This document shows, in pieces, positions 22,610-32,905 of a stretch of DNA of 64,000 nucleotides (the first letter of the stretch is position 1; every line of letters starts with the position of its first letter). Below the pieces are notes generated by a model, which was not told where the DNA came from, ran no database searches, and saw only the letters and a program-made list of their open reading frames with translations. The stretch is taken from assembly GCF_963678975.1 (NCBI RefSeq), contig NC_089275.1, positions 33,987,116 through 34,051,115 of the forward strand, in the 5' to 3' direction. Source of the stretch: Dysidea avara (lineage: Eukaryota > Porifera > Demospongiae > Dictyoceratida > Dysideidae). The translations under genes were made by a program, and so were the position numbers.

Positions 22610-22790
22610 CTTTATTAGTTTGCATCAGGAAATACACAACTAGGTACAGGTAACAAATTACAATATAATAGAAACTCCAGTGTATTAACTAGCAACTTTT
22701 ACTACAATCGAGTAATACGGATCTGGAATGCACTACCCATCATCAATTGTGATCTTAGTATAGCAACAATAAAGAAAAAAAAAACTTACT
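22610..22790 (+). pseudogene. 3'-end fragment of a LINE reverse transcriptase
   Basis: One frame reads FYYNRVIRIWNALP, the C-terminal R-x-WN-x-LP motif of CR1/Jockey-like elements. It lies directly upstream of a longer LINE whose own C-terminus (near 25380) carries the same kind of motif, so this belongs to a different truncated copy. Confidence 0.5.
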
Positions 22791-25560
22791 AGCTAATAAA
22801 GATGTTATACGATTAAGTAAAAAGAAAAGGTCACTTTGGTATGAGTATAATTGTAGTACTCTTAGCAGCTTGGATTATAATAGATTTGCTACAGTACATA
22901 ATGATCTTCATAGTTTGACTCAAAGACTGAAGTCTGATTATGAAGAAAATCTTGTTTCAAACATCAAAACAAATCCGAAAGTATTTTGGAAATATGTCAA
23001 TTCTAAAATGAAGACTAGTAGATTACCTGTAGATACTTTAGGACTAGTGATAATGGAGCGGAAGCTGTTTCAAATCTATACAAAGCTGGTGCTAATGTTC
23101 TTAATGAGTAGTTTGCCAAGTGGTTTTACCCAGGAAGATGTAAGACATATGCCTTCTTTACCTGATGTATTTAATGATGTACCAATGGCTGATATTCAGA
23201 TTTCTGATAACGATATTTATGACAAGTTGTGTCAGTTAGATGCTAATAAATCACCTGGTCCAGATGGTTGGCATCCCCGCTTTTTCAAAGAAGCAGCTCT
23301 TGAGTTGTCAAAACCTTTAGCAGTATTGTTTCAGAAATTCTTGGACACAGGTATAGTTCCTATTGGAAACTAGCAGACGTGGCTCCAGTGTTTAAGAAGG
23401 GTGACCGTAAACTCCCATCTAATTACAGATCGATAATTTTGACTCCAGTGATTTGTAAGGTATTGGAATCAGTGATCAGAGATAAAATGTTTGACTATCT
23501 ATTAAGGAATAATCTGTTAGCTAATGAACTGCATGGTTTTATGCCAAGATGCTCCTGTGTTACACAACTTTTAACTGCACTACAATACTAGTGTTCATGT
23601 TGTTCCGGTATCAGCTTGTTAGTGCAGTTCTAGTTCCAGTTTTGGAACCTTAATATTTGAAATTACAGTTCCAGTTCTAGTTCTGGAACCATAACCTTTA
23701 GAATTACAGTTCTAGTCGTAGTTCTGGAACCATAACCTTTAGAAGGTTCCAGTTCTGGAACCATAACCTTTAGAATTACAGTTCTAGTTCCAGTTTAGGA
23801 ACCATGACATTTACAATTATTCTTCAATTTCTAGAGCAACAATTAAGTTAACTTAAGTATTGCCAAAAGCCCATAATGAATTACGGACACTTACTATTAA
23901 GTTATATATGCTGGTCTTGCCAGGTTTAATTGTTTCATGTACGTATATAGCTAATACTGTATTCAGCATTATTACACTAAAAGACCTGTAGCTAATTATC
24001 AAGCACTGCACAAACCAGAAATAACAATGTGACTGAGCCAGCATTGCATTTGGCATTATCATAGCTAATCAGTTGTTTCAAGCAGTATTTTAGAACACTG
24101 ATGCATACATGGTTGTAATACATACAGCTTTTATGAAGTTATATACTACATTGTGTGCTTTTGTCAGCAGGAAAATTCTGGTTTTGTAAGAACATAAAAT
24201 CTCATTGGCAGAAGCTGTATGGTTACGACCAATTCCAGTTGCAGTATTAGTTCCAATACTTGATAAAATTTCTTTATAGTTCTAGTTCTAGTTCCAGTTT
24301 TGAGGAAAGCAACATTATTGTTCCAGTTCCATTTCTAGAACTGGAACTGGAATAAAAAGGGCTGGAACTGGAATTATTTTAGTTCCAGTATTGAGAACTG
24401 GAACAACACTATACAATACTGGACTGAATCTGTTGAGAAAGGCGTCCCTGTTGATGTACTGTATGTATTTGGACTTCAGTAAGGCCTTTGACTCTGTCCT
24501 GCATGAAATATTACTTTTAAAACTTGAAGCTTATGGCATACAGGGCAAAGTTCTGCAGTGGATTAGATCCTTTCTCTCTGAAAGGAAGCAGGCTATTATG
24601 ATTAATGGTGTTAAATCAACTACAAGTAATGTACTCAGTGGTGTGCCTCAAGGATCTGTGATTGGCCCTCTTTTTAATGATCTTCCCAGCATAGTATCAT
24701 CCCAAGTGTTGCTGTTTGCTGATGATGTCAAGCTGTTTTGCCCAATTGTAAACCAGCAGAGTAACTTTCAATTGGAACAAGATCTCTTTTTACCAAAACA
24801 GTGGTCGATGAAGTGGTTGCTGAATTTCAACATTGTAAAGACGTTTGTTATGCATCTAACCCATGTCATACATATTATATGGATGGACAACCCCTACAGG
24901 TAGTATCTGAACATAAAGACCTAGGTATAATAGTGGATTCTAGCTTAAAGTTTCATAGCCAAGCAACCTCTGCTATAAATATAGCTAATCGCTATTGCAA
25001 AAAATCATTTAACGCTTTAAATAGCAAGACCCTTCCAATACTCTACAAGGCTCTGGTAAGACCTCATCTTGAATATGCTAATGTTGTATGGGGACCTAAT
25101 CATATTGGAGAGTGTGATAGGATGGAGAGAGTGCAAAGAAGAGCCACTAAATGTATTCACGATTGGTCCAGTTTAGATTATGATGAACGTCTGGCCCTCA
25201 AGCTTCCTACATTGTCGGATTGAAGGCATCGTGCTGACATGATAATGGTATATAATATCTTATAAGGGAATGTTAATCTACAACCTGGATTATTCTTTCA
25301 CCAGAATTTGTCAAGTGTCACAAGGGGACATGACTTTAAACTTTTCAAACTTCATACCCAAAAGAACGTTCACAGCAAATTCTTTTCAATAAGAACCAAC
25401 AACTCATGGAATAATTTGCCCAATTATGTAGTGTCGTCTAATTCTACTGACAACTTTAAAATTATGATTGATAACTTTTATTCTTAATGTGATTGTTTAT
25501 TGTAATGAGCAGGACTCACAGGCATAATACCTTTTTCTCTGTATTTAATAATAATAATAA
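22791..25560 (+). pseudogene. non-LTR retrotransposon (CR1/Jockey-like) reverse transcriptase, interrupted
   Basis: Starts within the linker before the RT domain (SLDYNRFATVHNDL and VFWKYVNSK near 22870-23020). RT motifs follow in order: DANKSPGPDGWHPRFFKEA near 23240, FKKGDRKLPSNYRSI near 23390, then after an inserted MITE YLDFSKAFDSV near 24466, GVPQGSVIGP near 24650 and FADDVKLF near 24716. The C-terminal part (VVWGPN, RVQRRATKCI) follows from 24801 in another frame. The tail runs through TNNSWNNLP to an (AAT)n tract near 25550. Frame changes near 23375 and 24800 and the insertion make it inactive. The endonuclease domain is absent, a usual 5' truncation. Confidence 0.85.
23589..24411. mobile_element. 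hAT MITE inside the LINE, 823 bp, TSD TACAATAC
   Basis: Exact 8-bp duplication TACAATAC at 23581-23588 and 24412-24419. Ends TAGTGTT...AACACTA. The interior is built of degenerate direct and inverted GTTCCAGTTCTAGTTCTGG-like units. Removing it and one TSD rejoins the RT frame between TALQY and W(TESV). Confidence 0.9.
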
Positions 25561-27687
25561 CTACCTATGGAATCATTTTGATGTTTGATAACAATGCATG
25601 TACATATTCATTTTTATTTTCCTGTAGACATTGTGATAAGTCCCCCAAACCACCTAATTTAGAAGCATTGTAGCCCTTTTAATAACAATCACTTTTGTAA
25701 TATACATTCCTAACTATAATCACTAGCTAGCTAACTAATCAATTGTAATTATTTTTAGGCCACTGCCGAGTGGCACAGGTTTCCAGTGGACCTTCAGCAT
25801 GCCTGTAGCCACCGCTCCATTGTATTATGTATCATTGTAATTCTGTATGGTTAATGCACCTATCAATGTTAAGCCCCACTACCCCCCTCCCGGGCTTACT
25901 AAGGGATTAGTGGGGGATTTTCGCCGATTTGATCAGAAATTTTGCCCCACTAGTCGGGCATTTGACCGTTCGAAATTTTAGGCGTTTGCTTTAGCTTGCG
26001 AGCTATGAGAATTGATCTGTTTCCTAAAGTTTATTCCAGCGATAGCGTAAGCGACCGAATGTCGACCGGTATCTTATGTCGACCGGTATCTTATGTCGAC
26101 CGGTATCTTATGTCGACCACAGGTGTTTACAAAGTCGACCACAGAAATGACTTGAAGTTATCCGTAAATTTACTGCTCTTGAATTGGCGCGTATTAAAAA
26201 GGCTATGGCGCGTAAGAGGAAGAAGAAGAAGCGAAGAGAAAGACGCCTGAATAATGTACAAAAACCGGCCAGTAAAAGGCCACCGAAGCTACGACAATGG
26301 ACTGATGATGGTATGGTACGCGCATTGAATGCCGTACAGTCTGGCATTCTTGGCGTTAATGAGGCAGCACGAGATTACAAAATACCACCGACAACATTGA
26401 AAGACAGGTTGTCCGGGCGAGTTATTCATGGCACCAATATGGGAGCGAAACCGTACTTGAGCCGAGAGGAAGAACAGGAGCTGGTTGAATTTTTGTTGAA
26501 TTGTGCGAAGATGGGGTACGGAAAAACCAGAAAGGAGGTGTTGGGTATTGTTCATGCTATGGTGGAGAAGAAGGGCATTAAACTGGAAAATGGAGTTACC
26601 CAGGGCTGGTGGGTAAAGTTCTGTAAAAGATGGCCAGAAATCAAACTCCGTAAGGGTGATTCTTTTCCTTTGGTGCGTGACCAGATGAGCAACCGTACAG
26701 TTTTTGAGTCGTACTTTGATCTTCTCGATGAAACACTAACTAAGCACGGCCTGAAAGACAAACCAGCTCAGATTTATAATTGTGATGAGTCTGGCATACC
26801 CTTGGAGTACAAACTGCCGAGAATTGTTGCAGCCAAAGGCACAAGGAAGGTGAGACAGTGCACATCAGGAACTAAGACTCAAATAACAATCCTTGCCTGT
26901 GCCAACGCTGCAGGGAAAACCATACCTCCAATGGTAGTGTTTTCAGGAAAGCATTTCAACAGTGCCTTAGCTAAAGGAGAGGTCCATGCTACTCTTTATG
27001 GAATGTCACCATTGGGATGGATGGACCAAGAGCTTTTTAGAGAGTGGTTTTCAGAGCATTTTCTGAAGCATGCTGTTTCCAGTAGACCTTTATTATTGTT
27101 ACTCGATGGCCACTCGTCTCATTACACTCTAGACTTGGTCAAAACAGCTGCTGAGGAAGATGTCATAATATTTTGTCTTCCTCCCCACACCACTGCCGAC
27201 AGTCAACCACTTGACACCAGTTGTTTTAAGCCACTGAAGACCCATTGGGTTGATGTGTGTCGCAGATATTTATTTGCTAATCCTAGTCGGGTCATTACTA
27301 AGTTTCACTTTTCGTCTTTGTTTTCAGAAGCATGGTCCAAGAGTATGACCATTAATAACATTTCATCAGGTCTCCGCACCACTGGTGTTTGCCCATTTAA
27401 CCCAGATGCAATCTTGAGCAAATTTCCCAAGCAGAAAGAAACAGACGAGTCTACTACCAGTAAGAGTCCGGCTAAACCAGTCACCTTTTCGGTGGAGACG
27501 GTCAAGAAATTTGAAAGATGATTTGAGAATGGGTACAACATCTATACAGATCCAGCTTATGTGCAGTGGATGCGGATGTATCATCCTGACCATCTCCCTC
27601 CTGGTTAGTACAACTTTGCATTCTGTGTGATTATATATGTACATGTTTACTTTGGTGCTGTAGAGATTTTGGATGCTGATGTTGTGA

Positions 27688-27972
27688 CCGTGGGTACTGC
27701 TACTGGCTCTACAAGCACCGTGGGTACTGCTACTGACTCTACAAACACCGTGGGTACTGCTACTGGCTCTACAAGCACCATGGGTACTGCTACTGACTCT
27801 ACAAGCACCATGGGTACTGCTACTGACTCTACAAGCACCGTGGGTACTGCTACTGACTCTACAAGCACCGTGGGTACTGCTACTGACTCTACAAGCACCG
27901 TGGGTACTGCTACTGACTCTACAAGCACCGTGGGTACTGCTACTGACTCTACTAGCACAGTGGGTACTGCTA
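27688..27972 (+). repeat. 30-bp coding minisatellite, first array
   Basis: About nine units of TVGTATDSTS-type decapeptides within the pogo gene. The 540-bp block from about 27478 is repeated from 28018, including the short intron. Confidence 0.9.
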
Positions 27973-28227
27973 CGGGCTTCCGCACTACAAGTGTTTGCCC
28001 ATTTAATCCGGCTAAACCAGTCACCTTTTTGGCAGAGACGGTCAAGAAATTTGAAAGACGATTTGAGAATGGGTACAACATCTATACAGATCCAGCTTAT
28101 GTGCAGTGGATGCGGATGTATCATCCTGACCATCTCCCTCCTGGTTAGTACAACTTTGCATTCTGTGTGATTATGTATGTACATGTTTACTTTGGTGCTG
28201 TAGAGATTTTGGATGCTGATGTTGTGA

Positions 28228-28494
28228 CCGTGGGTACTGCTACTGGCTCTACAAGCACCATGGGTATCGCTACTGGCTCTACAAGCACTGTGGGTACAGC
28301 TACTGGCTCTACAAGCACCGTGGGTACTGCTACTGGCTCTACAAGCACCGTGGGTATGGCTACTGGCTCTACAAGCACCGTGGGTACTGCTACTGACTCT
28401 ACAAGCACCGTGAGTATGTCTACTGGCTCTACAAGCACCGTGGGTACTGCTACTGGCTCTACAAGCACCGTGGGTACTGCTACTAGCTCTACAA
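28228..28494 (+). repeat. 30-bp coding minisatellite, second array
   Basis: About nine units of the same decapeptide type, mostly TATGSTST, in the duplicated exon. Confidence 0.9.
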
Positions 28495-29035
28495 CTGCAA
28501 GATCTCCTTTTTCAGAGCTCCTCGTATATCCAACTCCTACACAAAGGAAATCGAAACCAAAGAGCTGTGCCCGGGTTTTGACTAGTGCAAAATCTATTGC
28601 TATGCTGGAAGAGAAAGCCCGTAAGAAGCAAGAAGAAATAGACTTAAAAGACAAAAAGAAAGAGAGGCAAAGAAAGTTCTTCGAGATGAAGAAAAGAAGC
28701 GCAAAGTGCAGGATAGAGAGCAGAAGAAGGCTGAAAAGCAAAGAAGGTTGGACGAAAGAAACAATTCTGGATCAAAAAGGCAAAACGCATCATCACACAG
28801 TCAGAGAGCAGCGAAACGGCAACGAGAAGACAATTGTCCTGAAAGTGGTATTCAGCATCGTGAGATTTCAGAGGATGAATGTGCTGTTTGCTTTGGGCTG
28901 TACGAAGAGGACCCAGAACAAGTCGAGTGGCTGAGGTGTACCAATGAAGATTGCAATGTGTGGAGCCACACCGATTGTCTTGAAAATTGTGATGGTGTGT
29001 ACGTTTGTTATGCCTGTGGAACCCTACTCATGTAG

Positions 29036-29613
29036 TATTGCTTACCCTACACTCTTGTGTTAGAATACTCCATTGATACATGTTGTACATGTTGTTTATA
29101 ACATTATAATAAAAACACACTGCTTAATTAATGTCAACATGTGCTGCGGTTGTGACAATCTGAATGGAAATGGGATACAGGAAGCTTAACAAGGCCGGGA
29201 ATCACGCTGTGGGGAGCCTCAAATAAAAGGAAGTGGTTATAGCGACTATTACACTTACTTAATTCATAGTAGCTGCGTTAATCTGGCGATTTACGATCAT
29301 CTGAACGAAGGCGAAGGTCTCCTTCGCGTTCACACAACAGCTGACTCCCGAAAACTCTAGAATACAATATTAACACAACACTATTTTTAGTAACACTATA
29401 TATGGACTTACACCTTACTATTTATAGAACACCATAGTATGAATAATAGTAAAACTCCGTACATGTAATTACTATGGCAAAGGGGAAAACCAGGGTGGTC
29501 GACATTGAGATATTGGAAAATGTATAGCGGTCGACTTAATATATCCGTGGTCGAAAATGGAAACAAATGGAGAGAAAGGAAATCGCTTGTCACTACTTTT
29601 TGTCACGTAGAAA
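29036..29613. other. 3' region of the pogo-like element
   Basis: Contains AATAAA at 29108-29113 and no further gene. The 61-codon frame on the minus strand is not recognisable. Confidence 0.5.
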
Positions 29614-29710
29614 CTGTTGTTTAGGCCCCTATTTGGTGATTATTAGTTTCTCATCCACCCGGCGCCCGCATCCTTCTTAAGCTACAGCGAATTGCGGAGT
29701 TCTTGCAATA

Positions 29711-29910
29711 TTAAAATTTAAGCGCATGCGCACTTGGATCAAGAAAACAATTAATTATTAAAGTTTGCTTACTTTTCGAGCACTCCAAGTAATCAGACAT
29801 CTATTTTAGATAGTGGCCGTTCTTCAGGACATCAGAAGAAACAAAACTGAGAAGTTGTAGACTATTTAAAGTAGCCATTCTGACGATTGTACGCATGCGC
29901 TTAAATTTAA
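29711..29910. mobile_element. 200-bp MITE with TTAAATTTAAGCGCATGCG ends
   Basis: AAATTTAAGCGCATGCGCAC near 29714 is inverted as GTACGCATGCGCTTAAATTT at the right, where the sequence runs into the gap. Confidence 0.65.
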
Positions 29911-30110
29911 NNNNNNNNNNNNNNNNNNNNNNNNNNNNNNNNNNNNNNNNNNNNNNNNNNNNNNNNNNNNNNNNNNNNNNNNNNNNNNNNNNNNNNNNNN
30001 NNNNNNNNNNNNNNNNNNNNNNNNNNNNNNNNNNNNNNNNNNNNNNNNNNNNNNNNNNNNNNNNNNNNNNNNNNNNNNNNNNNNNNNNNNNNNNNNNNNN
30101 NNNNNNNNNN
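29911..30110. other. assembly gap, 200 N
   Basis: Exactly 200 N, probably a placeholder length. It hides the left end of the hAT element. Confidence 0.99.
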
Positions 30111-30424
30111 CGGCATAAGTTTAGGCATAATAGGCATGCCAAAGCATCGAGCATAATGCCGGCATAATGGGCCAGCTTTGAGCATAATGCGAGCATAATA
30201 GGGAAAATTTTCAACAGTTTATACTAGAAAACGTTACAGCATACCTTTGGGTTTAGTAAAGTCCAAAAACGCTATGTCTCTGACTCTCTGCTTGTTGTCT
30301 TGCATTGTTTCCCTGTTGTAGCTAAAGCTCCATCAAAAATAATTATCTGGAATTAAGTGCGGTGCTAATTTTCGTACTAATTTGAGTGCTAATTGTGAAG
30401 TTCAGTACTGTTAACTGCTCTTAA

Positions 30425-32468
30425 ATGGATGTAGTTAGAGAAATAGATTTATCCTCTGACTCTGATGTCAGCGAATCAAGTGACGTTGAGATACATGACA
30501 GCAGTAGCGACGTTTGCGGTGAATTGGCATCGAGTAGCAGCTGTACTTTGCTACAAACACACCAGAGGGAAGAGACTGAGAACGCAAGTGAAAGCAATAT
30601 AAGTACCACACAGAAGAGAGCCCAGTCACTCTTGGATGTGCTGAAGTGCCCACAGCCATCTACTTTGGCGAGGAAACGAGTGATTACCACAAACAATCCT
30701 CCAGCTGGTAAACGTTCTTGTAAGAGTACAAACCAACGTAAAGCTGCAGCTAGCATTAAGCCAAAACAGCGGATTGATGAATTCAAAGGCGAACACCTGT
30801 GTGTATCTAGTGGGAAACTATTTTGCAATACTTGCAGGGAGGAAGTTAATCTGAAAAAGAGCAGTGTAAAGAATCATATTCGATCTGTCAAACATAAGAA
30901 TGGTAAGGATGCATTAAACACCAAGAATAAAAGAGAAAAAACCATTGCTGAAGCAATACAGCAACATAACAGTGAAGTACACCCTAGAGGGGAAACACTG
31001 CCAATGGAACAACAAGTACACCGTGTTAAAGTGGTAGAATCTTTTCTCAGAGCTGCAGTTCCGTTGAGCAAACTACAGCACTTCAGAAAACTGCTTGAAG
31101 AAACTGGATATCGTCTTACTGACAGGCACCACATGTCGGATTTGATCCCAGTAGTTTTGAAGCAAGAGAAAAGTAGAATACAAGGTGAGATTTCTGAACA
31201 AGATGTTTCAGTAATATTTGATGGCACTAGTCGATTGGGTGAAGCTCTTGCTATGGTAGTGCGTTTTGTTACTTGTGAGTGGAACATTGAACAGCGTCTT
31301 ATCAAAGTGCAGCTGTTGTCGAAGAGCCTCAAAGGAGAAGAAATTGCTCGAGAGCTTATACACACTTTGTCTACACAGTACAGTATTGGTATTGATAACC
31401 TCTTAGCAGCCATGAGAGATCGAGCAGCATCTAACGGTGTTGCTATGAGAACAGTTAAGGTGCTGTATCCTAATCTAGTTGATATAGGATGCTTTTCACA
31501 CACAATTGACAGAGTGGGAGAAAATTTTCATACTCCAATACTTCATGAGTTTGGAATATATAGCTTGGGTGAGTATGTTTTCACACAGCCCTAAAACCAA
31601 ACTGCTTTGGAAGGAACTAACAGGAAAGCAAATGATTTCCTACAGTCCTACAAGATGGTGGAGTCGGTGGGAAGTTTACTATCAGGTTATGGTACATTTT
31701 GGGGATGTGGAGCCATTTCTTAAGAATAATGAAGATCTTCCTTCTGCTACAAGAACCAAGCTGCTCTCGTTCTTCACTGATGACAAAAAGGACAAGCTTC
31801 AAGTTGAGTTAGCAGCTGTAATCGACTATGGTGAGGAGTTTGTTAAAACCACTTACAAGCTGGAAGGAGATGGTCCCTTGGTTTTTACATGCTATGAAAT
31901 AATAGATGCTTTGCAAATCGCCATCAAAAGAATAGAAACCCGTGCTCCTAACACTGAGGCTGTGATCAACTCTGTATCAAAAGGGTCTCACACAGTTAAG
32001 GAAAGACTGAAACAGCATGCCAAAAACTGCATGCAGCCTGGTATTGCATACTTTAATAGACAGCTAAGTACCAGTTTAAAAATCCCACTGCAAGCTTTCA
32101 AGGCAGCACGTTTGTTTTCTCCCCATAAAGCTTATACTATGAAACCTGATGATAAAATGGTGGATTCATTACAAATATTTCCATTTCTTGTACATGTCAT
32201 ACCATCATTAAAAAGTGAAATGCCACAATACATAGCAAAAACTGCTGATGTCAGTGAAGATTTGAATCCGCTTGACTGGTGGAAACTGAATGCTGGTGCG
32301 CTGCCATATTGGTCATCTGCTGCTCGCAAAGTGCTTGTTTTGCAACCGTCTTCTGCAGCTACAGAAAGGGTTTTCTCACTTTTGAATGCTTCATTCAGTG
32401 ACCAACAAGAAAACAGCCTACAGGATTACATAGAGACATCACTTATGCTTCAATATAATAACCGTTGA
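30425..32468 (+). pseudogene. hAT-family transposase with BED-type zinc finger, one frameshift
   Basis: Frame 1 (30425-31594) has an acidic N-terminus, a BED-like C2H2 finger (C134, C137, H151, H157) and the start of the RNase H fold: VIFDGTSRLGEA, then MRDRAASNG and IGCFSHTIDR. Frame 2 (the part up to 32468) continues with SYSPTRWWSRWEV and ends in the hAT dimerisation motif ALPYWSSAARKVLVLQPSSA followed by TERVFS. The join lies near 31569-31589. A GT...AG stretch of 20 nt there does not restore the frame and is too short for an intron, so a one-base indel is the simpler reading. Length if whole is about 680 residues, normal for the family. GCATAATAGGGAAAATTTT occurs on both sides (30192 and 32829). 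Confidence 0.85.
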
Positions 32469-32905
32469 CATTATAAATTATTATGCAAACCAAACATTAG
32501 AACAAAGTTGTTTCCTGTAGCTACCCATGTGTGTTTAAATAAAAATAAGACTTATGGAGCATAATTGGCACTGCTTGAAGGTTCTTAGTTTACTAATTTG
32601 TTAAGCTGCTTTACTGTAGTTGTACCCAGTTATACTGATAGTAAAATGTCAGTAACTTTAAGTATATGGAACATAATTGTTTTAAACTCTCAGTAAAAAA
32701 TCAGTGGATGCAGGTTTACTGAAAAACTACTAAAATAACAAACAATTAACTGTTCCATATACTGGGGATATACCACTCTAGTAAACTAAGAAACTCCGAG
32801 CAGTGTGGGTACAATGGAGCATAATTGGGGCATAATAGGGAAAATTTTGGAGCATTGCTCAAAAGCATAATAGGCAATTTGAAAAGCATAATAGGCCTAA
32901 GCCTA
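32469..32905. repeat. right flank of hAT gene with GCATAAT repeats
   Basis: Contains an inverted pair (GGTTCTTAGTTTACTAA near 32580 and its inverse near 32775) and several GCATAATAGG/GCATAATTGG units (32561, 32818-32900). The same units occur at 30113-30200 in the same orientation. Confidence 0.5.

Larger units (their letters stand above)
26184..29035 (+). pseudogene. pogo/Tigger-like transposase with C-terminal PHD-like finger (exons duplicated)
   Basis: A 445-codon frame (26184-27521) has a basic N-terminus, a psq-type helix-turn-helix (about residues 45-82), a second CENP-B-like HTH, and a DDE domain: D201 in YNCDESG, D308 in LLLLDGHSSH and D344 in QPLD (35 residues between the last two). 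TGA at 27519 ends it, but a downstream duplicate has CGA there and continues, so this is a nonsense change. Reading through gives exon 26184-27603, intron 27604-27663, exon 27664-28143, an identical-type intron 28144-28203, and exon 28204-29035. Exons 2 and 3 encode Thr/Ser repeats of 10 residues. After a frameshift near 28670 the C-terminus is a coiled, basic stretch and a Cys4-His-Cys3 finger (CAVCFGLYEED...CNVWSHTDC...CYAC). A nuclear DNA-binding transposase; now non-functional as assembled. Confidence 0.85.

Noticed and set aside
27647-28741. Long minus-strand frames over the 30-bp arrays
   Set aside because: They are mirror translations of the coding minisatellite of the pogo-like gene (VLVEPVAVPT units).
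29801-30214. Frames spanning the run of N
   Set aside because: They translate the assembly gap.
31569-31588. A 20-nt GT-AG intron in the hAT gene
   Set aside because: Too short to splice, and its removal leads to a stop; a one-base indel fits better.
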